NCBI GenBank assembly: GCA_027624315.1
Contig: JAQBXX010000012.1
Span: 1 to 38,455 of the forward strand
Reading direction: 5' to 3'
Length of the DNA stretch: 38,455 nucleotides
Source of the DNA: Pseudomonadota bacterium
Lineage (GTDB): Bacteria; Pseudomonadota; Gammaproteobacteria; SURF-13
The notes under the pieces are model-generated. The model did no database searches. It was not told the origin of the DNA and saw only the letters and a list, made by a program, of their open reading frames with translations. The translations under genes were made by a program, and so were the position numbers. Below, piece by piece: positions 33,588 through 38,455 of the stretch (its first letter is position 1; every line of letters starts with the position of its first letter).

Positions 33588-33902
33588 GTGACTTTGCCAC
33601 GTCATTTTAAGGACTTGCTGGACGATGCCACGCTGGCGCAGCTTACGCGTCATGCCCGGCGTTTGCAGCGCGCTACGGAGGTGCTGCATGCGTGTCTCGG
33701 CGCGCCGGCCAACGCGCATTGTGTGGTGGCCAATGTGCGCGATGATGTGATGGTGATACATACCGACTCGCCCGCGTGGGCGGCAAAGCTGCGCTTTCAG
33801 GTGGGGACATTGCTCAGGCAGTTCAAACAGCAGGAGGGCTTTGCTGCACTGCGCACCATCCATATCAAGGCCTTTCCTGCGAGCCATAACGCAGTCGTGT
33901 AG
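33588..33902 (+). CDS. DUF721 / DciA-like protein
   Basis: small protein divergent from secA; 'NAHCVVANVRDDVMVIHTDSPAWAAKLRFQVGTLLRQF'; alternative GTG start at 33582. Confidence 0.75.
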   Translation: MTLPRHFKDLLDDATLAQLTRHARRLQRATEVLHACLGAPANAHCVVANVRDDVMVIHTDSPAWAAKLRFQVGTLLRQFKQQEGFAALRTIHIKAFPASHNAVV

Positions 33903-33999
33903 GTTGGGTTAGCGGCTTTATCGCGTAACCCGACAAACCCAAACTTCAGCCCCGGCTTTTGTTGGGTTACGGCGCAAAAACCGCGCCTAACCCAACCTA
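33900..33999. repeat. inverted repeat (taggttgggttagcggctttatcgcgtaacccgac / gttgggttacggcgcaaaaaccgcgcctaacccaaccta)
   Basis: near-palindromic arms between the convergent DUF721 gene and lpxC. Confidence 0.75.
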
Positions 34000-34908
34000 C
34001 CCTGCCGTTACCGGCTGCATGAAGGAGATCGGTGCCTCACGTGCGTCGTCGAAGGTGACGAGTTCCCACGCGCTTTCGTCGGCGGTGAGTGTGCGCAACA
34101 GCCGGTTGTTCAGCTCGTGGCCGGATTTGTGACCGCTGAAGGCGCCGATCAGGCTGCGTCCGAGCAGATACAGGTCGCCGATGGCATCCAGTATCTTGTG
34201 CTTCACGAATTCGTCTTCGTAGCGCAGACCGTCTTCGTTCAGAATGCGGTAATCGTCCATCACGATGGCATTATCCAGGCTGCCGCCGAGTGCCAGGCCC
34301 CGTTCGCGCAGCAGTTCCACGTCGCGCATGAAGCCGAAGGTGCGCGCGCGGCTCACCTCTTTCACGAACGAGGTGGTGGAAAAGTCAATGGCGGCCTCGC
34401 GGTGGCTGTCCTTGAACAATGGGTGGTTGAAGTCGATGCTGAAGGACACCTTGAAGCCGTTGAACGGCTCGAAGCGCGCCCACTTGTCGCCGTCTTCCAC
34501 CGTCACCGTGCGCTTGATGCGGATGAAGTGCTTGGGGGCGTTCTGCTCTTCGATGCCGGCGGACTGAATCAGGAAGACAAACGGCCCGGCGCTGCCATCC
34601 ATGATGGGCACCTCGGACGCGCTCAGGTCGATGTAGGCGTTATCCACGCCCAGGCCCGCGAGCGCCGACAACAGGTGCTCGACCGTGGAGATGCGCACGT
34701 TGCCGCGCACCAGGGTAGTCGACAGGCGGGTGTCGCCGACGTTTTCCGGGCATGCCGGAATCTCGACCGGGATCGGCAAATCAATGCGGCGGAATACGAT
34801 ACCGGTGTTTACGGCAGCGGGCCGTAAGGTGAGGTAAACCTTTTCACCGGTGTGCAGGCCAACGCCCGTAGCCCTGATGACATTTCTCAGCGTGCGTTGT
34901 TTTATCAT
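33997..34908 (-). CDS. lpxC: UDP-3-O-acyl-N-acetylglucosamine deacetylase
   Basis: '[31 protein letters not shown]...[20 protein letters not shown]'. Confidence 0.97.
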   Translation of the reverse strand: MIKQRTLRNVIRATGVGLHTGEKVYLTLRPAAVNTGIVFRRIDLPIPVEIPACPENVGDTRLSTTLVRGNVRISTVEHLLSALAGLGVDNAYIDLSASEVPIMDGSAGPFVFLIQSAGIEEQNAPKHFIRIKRTVTVEDGDKWARFEPFNGFKVSFSIDFNHPLFKDSHREAAIDFSTTSFVKEVSRARTFGFMRDVELLRERGLALGGSLDNAIVMDDYRILNEDGLRYEDEFVKHKILDAIGDLYLLGRSLIGAFSGHKSGHELNNRLLRTLTADESAWELVTFDDAREAPISFMQPVTAG

Positions 34909-35115
34909 TATTCCCCATTTCCCTTGCATCAGGGGTGGTTCTAAGCAGACCAGTGCGGATGCTAGCACATCAAAACACCCCTTGCCTAGCCCTTTGCCCT
35001 CCTCATTCGTATCGCAAGCCCATGATAATTCTGGATTTCACCCTGCTATGGCGCGGCGTACCGACCTCCAGGCAGGGCCCGATACCTTTAGTTAGCAGCA
35101 CTTACACCTGTCACA

Positions 35116-36261
35116 TTAATCTGCCTGGCGGCGCAGGAAGGCCGGGATGTCGAGGTATTCGAGGCTGCTGTCCCCGCCGCTGGCGAAGCGTTCGCCGCCG
35201 AGCTTGTTACGGCTCACCGTGGGGATATCGAGCTCGCGGTAATCCGCCACCGGGCTGGGTTTTCTTGACACCAGGCGGACGGGGCGCTCTTCGCTCTTGG
35301 CACTGACCTGGCCGAGGCCGGTGGCCACGACGGTCACGCGCATCTCGTCGCCCATCTCCGGGTCGAGCACCGTGCCCACCACGACGGTGGCGTTCTCTGA
35401 GGCGAGATCCTTCACCGTGGCGCCCACCTCATCGAGTTCGCCGATGGACATGTTGGGGCCGGCGGTCACGGTCACCAGGATGCCGCGCGCACCCGCCAGG
35501 CTGATGTTTTCCAGCAGCGGGCTGGCGATGGCCGCCTCGACTGCGTTGCGTGCGCGGTTTTCGCCGCTGGCGACACCGGAGCCCATCATCGCCATACCCA
35601 TCTCCGACATCACGGTGCGCACGTCGGCGAAGTCCACGTTGATGAGGCCGGGGCGGGTGATGAGTTCGGCGATGCCCTGCACCGCACCGAGCAGCACATT
35701 GTTGGCCGCCTTGAAGGCTTCGAGCAGGCTGATGTTTTTGCCCAGCACGGTGAGCAGTTTTTCATTCGGGATGGTGATGAGAGAGTCCACGTACTGACTC
35801 AATTCCTTGATGCCGGTCTCCGCGATCAGCATGCGCTTGCTGCCCTCGAACGGGAACGGCTTGGTGACCACGGCCACGGTGAGGATGCCGAGCTCTTTTG
35901 CGATCTGCGCCACCACCGGAGCCGCGCCGGTGCCGGTGCCGCCACCCATGCCGGCGGTGATGAAGATCATGTCCGCGCCTTCGAGTATCTCGATGATGCG
36001 GTCGCGGTCTTCCATGGCGGACTGACGCCCGATGTCCGGGTTGGCGCCGGCGCCCAGCCCCTTGGTGATCGTGCCGCCGAGTTGCAGCACGGTGCGTGCC
36101 GAGGTGTTTTTGAGCGCCTGCGCGTCGGTGTTGGCGCAGATGAAGTCCACGCCCTCGATATTGGCCTGCACCATGTGTTCGACCGCGTTGCCGCCGCCGC
36201 CGCCCACGCCGATCACCTTGATGACTGCGTTTTGCGTAAAGGTATCGATCAGTTCAAACAT
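35116..36261 (-). CDS. ftsZ: cell division protein FtsZ
   Basis: '[20 protein letters not shown]' tubulin signature; C-terminal '[14 protein letters not shown]'. Confidence 0.99.
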   Translation of the reverse strand: MFELIDTFTQNAVIKVIGVGGGGGNAVEHMVQANIEGVDFICANTDAQALKNTSARTVLQLGGTITKGLGAGANPDIGRQSAMEDRDRIIEILEGADMIFITAGMGGGTGTGAAPVVAQIAKELGILTVAVVTKPFPFEGSKRMLIAETGIKELSQYVDSLITIPNEKLLTVLGKNISLLEAFKAANNVLLGAVQGIAELITRPGLINVDFADVRTVMSEMGMAMMGSGVASGENRARNAVEAAIASPLLENISLAGARGILVTVTAGPNMSIGELDEVGATVKDLASENATVVVGTVLDPEMGDEMRVTVVATGLGQVSAKSEERPVRLVSRKPSPVADYRELDIPTVSRNKLGGERFASGGDSSLEYLDIPAFLRRQAD

Positions 36262-36281
36262 TGCATTTCTCCTTTAATTGA

Positions 36282-36352
36282 AGTAGCGAGTAGCGAGGTG
36301 CTAGTGGCGAGTAACTAATTTCCAGTTGCCCGCTACTAGCCACTCGCCACTG
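36282..36352. repeat. period-7 repeat hairpin in the ftsA-ftsZ gap
   Basis: agtagcg agtagcg aggtgct agtggcg agtaact ... cagttgc ccgctac tagccac tcgccac tg. Confidence 0.75.
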
Positions 36353-36357
36353 TATTT

Positions 36358-37590
36358 TTAAAAATTTCCCTGGAACCAGCTTCTCATCCGCTCCCAGACG
36401 CCCTTGGCGCCTTTGATCCTTCTTCCTGCTTTGTAACCGTCGTGGTGGCGCTGGCCGAATAACAGCAGGCCGACGCCGGTGGCGTAAATCGGATTGCGCA
36501 CCACGTCTACCAGTCCGCCGATGTATTGCGGCAGGCCGAGACGCACCGGCATGTGGAAGATTTCCTCGGCGAGTTCGACCCCGCCTTCGATCTTCGACGT
36601 GCCGCCGGTGAGTACGATGCCGGCCGCGATCAGGTCCTCGAAGCCGCTGCGGCGCAGTTCGGCCTGCACCAGCGTGAACAGTTCTTCCAGCCGCGGTTCG
36701 ACCACTTCCGCCAGCGTCTGGCGCGCGAGCCTGCGCGCCGGGCGGTCGCCTACGCTCGGCACTTCGATAGTCTCGTCGGCCTGCGCGAGCTGGGTCAGCG
36801 CGCAGGCGTATTTGATCTTGATCTCTTCCGCGAATTGCGTCGGCGTGCGCAGCGCCACCGCGATGTCGTTCGTCACCTGATCGCCGGCAATGGGGATGAC
36901 GGCGGTGTGGCGGATCGCACCGCCGGTGAACACCGCGATATCGGTGGTGCCGCCGCCGATATCCACCAGGCATACGCCGAGTTCCTTTTCGTCATCGGTG
37001 AGCACTGCGGCGCTGGAGGCGAGTTGTTCGAGGATGATGTCGTCCACTTCGAGACCGCAGTGGCGCACACACTTGATGATGTTCTGCGCCGCGCTCACCG
37101 CGCCCGTGATGAGGTGTACCTTGGCCTCCATGCGCACGCCCGACATGCCGATGGGTTCGCGGATGCCTTCCTGGTTGTCGATGATGAATTCCTGCGGCAG
37201 GATGTGCAGCACCTTCTGGTCGGCCGGGATGGCCACCGCGCGCGCGGCGTCGATCACACGCTCCACGTCGCTGGCGTCCACTTCCTTGTCGCTGATGGCC
37301 ACGATGCCGTGCGAGTTGAGGCTGCGGATGTGCGAGCCCGCGATGCCGGCGTACACCGAGTGAATCTGGCAACCGGCCATGAGCTCGGCCTCTTCCACCG
37401 CGCGCTGGATGGACTGCACGGTGGATTCGATGTTCACCACCACGCCCTTCTTGAGGCCGCGCGAGGGATGCGAGCCGATGCCGATGATCTCGATGTTGCC
37501 CTCGCCGGTGATCTCACCCACGATGGCGACCACCTTCGAGGTGCCGATATCGAGACCCACAATCAGGTTTTTTTCTGTTTTTTTCGACAT
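36358..37590 (-). CDS. ftsA: cell division protein FtsA
   Basis: 'NLIVGLDIGTSKVVAIVGEI', 'CLVDIGGGTTDIAVFTGGAIRHTAVIPIAGDQVTNDIA'. Confidence 0.98.
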   Translation of the reverse strand: MSKKTEKNLIVGLDIGTSKVVAIVGEITGEGNIEIIGIGSHPSRGLKKGVVVNIESTVQSIQRAVEEAELMAGCQIHSVYAGIAGSHIRSLNSHGIVAISDKEVDASDVERVIDAARAVAIPADQKVLHILPQEFIIDNQEGIREPIGMSGVRMEAKVHLITGAVSAAQNIIKCVRHCGLEVDDIILEQLASSAAVLTDDEKELGVCLVDIGGGTTDIAVFTGGAIRHTAVIPIAGDQVTNDIAVALRTPTQFAEEIKIKYACALTQLAQADETIEVPSVGDRPARRLARQTLAEVVEPRLEELFTLVQAELRRSGFEDLIAAGIVLTGGTSKIEGGVELAEEIFHMPVRLGLPQYIGGLVDVVRNPIYATGVGLLLFGQRHHDGYKAGRRIKGAKGVWERMRSWFQGNF

Positions 37591-37605
37591 ACGGGTTCCT
37601 CAGTA

Positions 37606-37689
37606 AGTAGCTAGTAGCGAGTAGCTAGTAGCGAGATAACAGATGAAGCGCTGCATTGATTTTTCCTCGCTACTCGCCACTCGCTACTG
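37606..37689. repeat. period-7 repeat hairpin in the ftsQ-ftsA gap, extending into the ftsQ 3' end
   Basis: agtagct agtagcg agtagct agtagcg ag (37606-37635) and inverted ctcgctactcgccactcgctactg (37666-37689). Confidence 0.8.
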
Positions 37690-38455
37690 TTTTTAAACGC
37701 ACCGCGAGGCCGTTGCTGTAACGCAGATCGACTGCAACCACCGGCAGGCCGCGCGCCTGCAAGGTGGGCCAGGCGCGTACGAAGCGCATCAGGCGCGTGT
37801 AACTGTCGGCGCGGCCCAGCGCGAGTTCGGTGCCGTTGTCGAGCAGCAAATGAAACGCGCGCCGGTCGTCCTGCGTCAGCCGCGTCACGCGCAGCTTGAG
37901 CGGCAGCAGGGCCTGGTTCATGGCGTAGTAATGGCCGAGCAGGGCACTGTGCGCGCCGCGTGGCCCGCGGATCTCCGGCAGGCCGTCAGGGAAGCTCGTG
38001 CGCTCGGGCGTGAACAGTGCACCGCTGTTGTTGAGCAGACCGGTGCCTTGCACGACGCCAGACACAGCGCCGGACACAGCGCCGGAATCGGCGCCGGTTT
38101 CGCCCCAGCGGGCGATGGCAAGCTGCTCGGTGACCTCGACGCGCACGGTGTCGGGCCACACGCGCCGCACCGTCACCGTGCGCACCCACGGCAGGGTTTG
38201 CGCCGCATGGCGGATTGCCTCCACGTTCACACTGAGGAAGTTCCCGGCGGCCACACCCGCGAGCCGCTGCTGCAATTCCGCGGCGGTCACGTGCGTGAAG
38301 CGGCCTTCGATGCGCACCGCTTTGATCGGCAAGGTGGCGGGGTCAAGCAGCTTCATCACCAGCACGCCGGCCAGCGCGGCGAGCAGCACGCCGCCGGCGC
38401 CGAGCAGCAGCACGCGCAGGCGCGAACGGCGTCGCGGCTGGGGCGGGGTAGGCCG
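37670..38455 (-). CDS. ftsQ: cell division protein FtsQ (partial; continues past the right edge)
   Basis: POTRA region 'IKAVRIEGRFTHVTAAELQQRLAGVAAGNFLSVNVEAIRHAAQTLPWVRTVTVRRVWPDTVRVEVTEQLAIARW'; frame open to 38455. Confidence 0.93.
   Translation of the reverse strand, partial: RPTPPQPRRRSRLRVLLLGAGGVLLAALAGVLVMKLLDPATLPIKAVRIEGRFTHVTAAELQQRLAGVAAGNFLSVNVEAIRHAAQTLPWVRTVTVRRVWPDTVRVEVTEQLAIARWGETGADSGAVSGAVSGVVQGTGLLNNSGALFTPERTSFPDGLPEIRGPRGAHSALLGHYYAMNQALLPLKLRVTRLTQDDRRAFHLLLDNGTELALGRADSYTRLMRFVRAWPTLQARGLPVVAVDLRYSNGLAVRLKTVASGE

Noticed and set aside
36526-37614. 362-aa plus-strand ORF opposite ftsA
   Set aside because: Antisense shadow of ftsA

Overview
The window looks like a gammaproteobacterial chromosome segment (taxonomy inferred from gene content and order). 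It is mostly conserved housekeeping DNA: lepA-lepB-DUF4845-rnc-era-recO-pdxJ-acpS-cysM-exonuclease-rlmD on +, purL / bamC-dapA on -, pilB-pilC-pilD-coaE-zapD-yacG on +, nudix/thiE-like, argJ and secA on -, a DUF721 gene on +, and lpxC, ftsZ, ftsA, ftsQ on - (the ftsQ side of a dcw cluster, open at the right edge). An accessory stretch (about 0.5-5.6 kb) holds a c-type cytochrome, a TolC-like ORF fused in frame to the C-terminal half of a MacB/LolD-type ABC ATPase, a MacB-like permease that appears to lack an internal TM segment, a candidate orphan integron cassette with an attC-like hairpin, and two tandem toxin-antitoxin modules (BrnT/BrnA and AbrB/PIN). A second small accessory patch is at 15.3-16.6 kb. 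The window is rich in small dispersed inverted repeats: a MITE-like element, period-7 repeats around ftsA, and several hairpin families. I found no complete, clearly novel multi-gene system. The most interesting signals are the TolC-ABC chimera, the attC-like cassette, the heptamer repeats flanking ftsA (one supplies the ftsQ C-terminus and stop), the lepA/lepB junction duplication, and frameshifts confined to pilB/pilC. Several of these could be assembly or sequencing artefacts and are marked as such.
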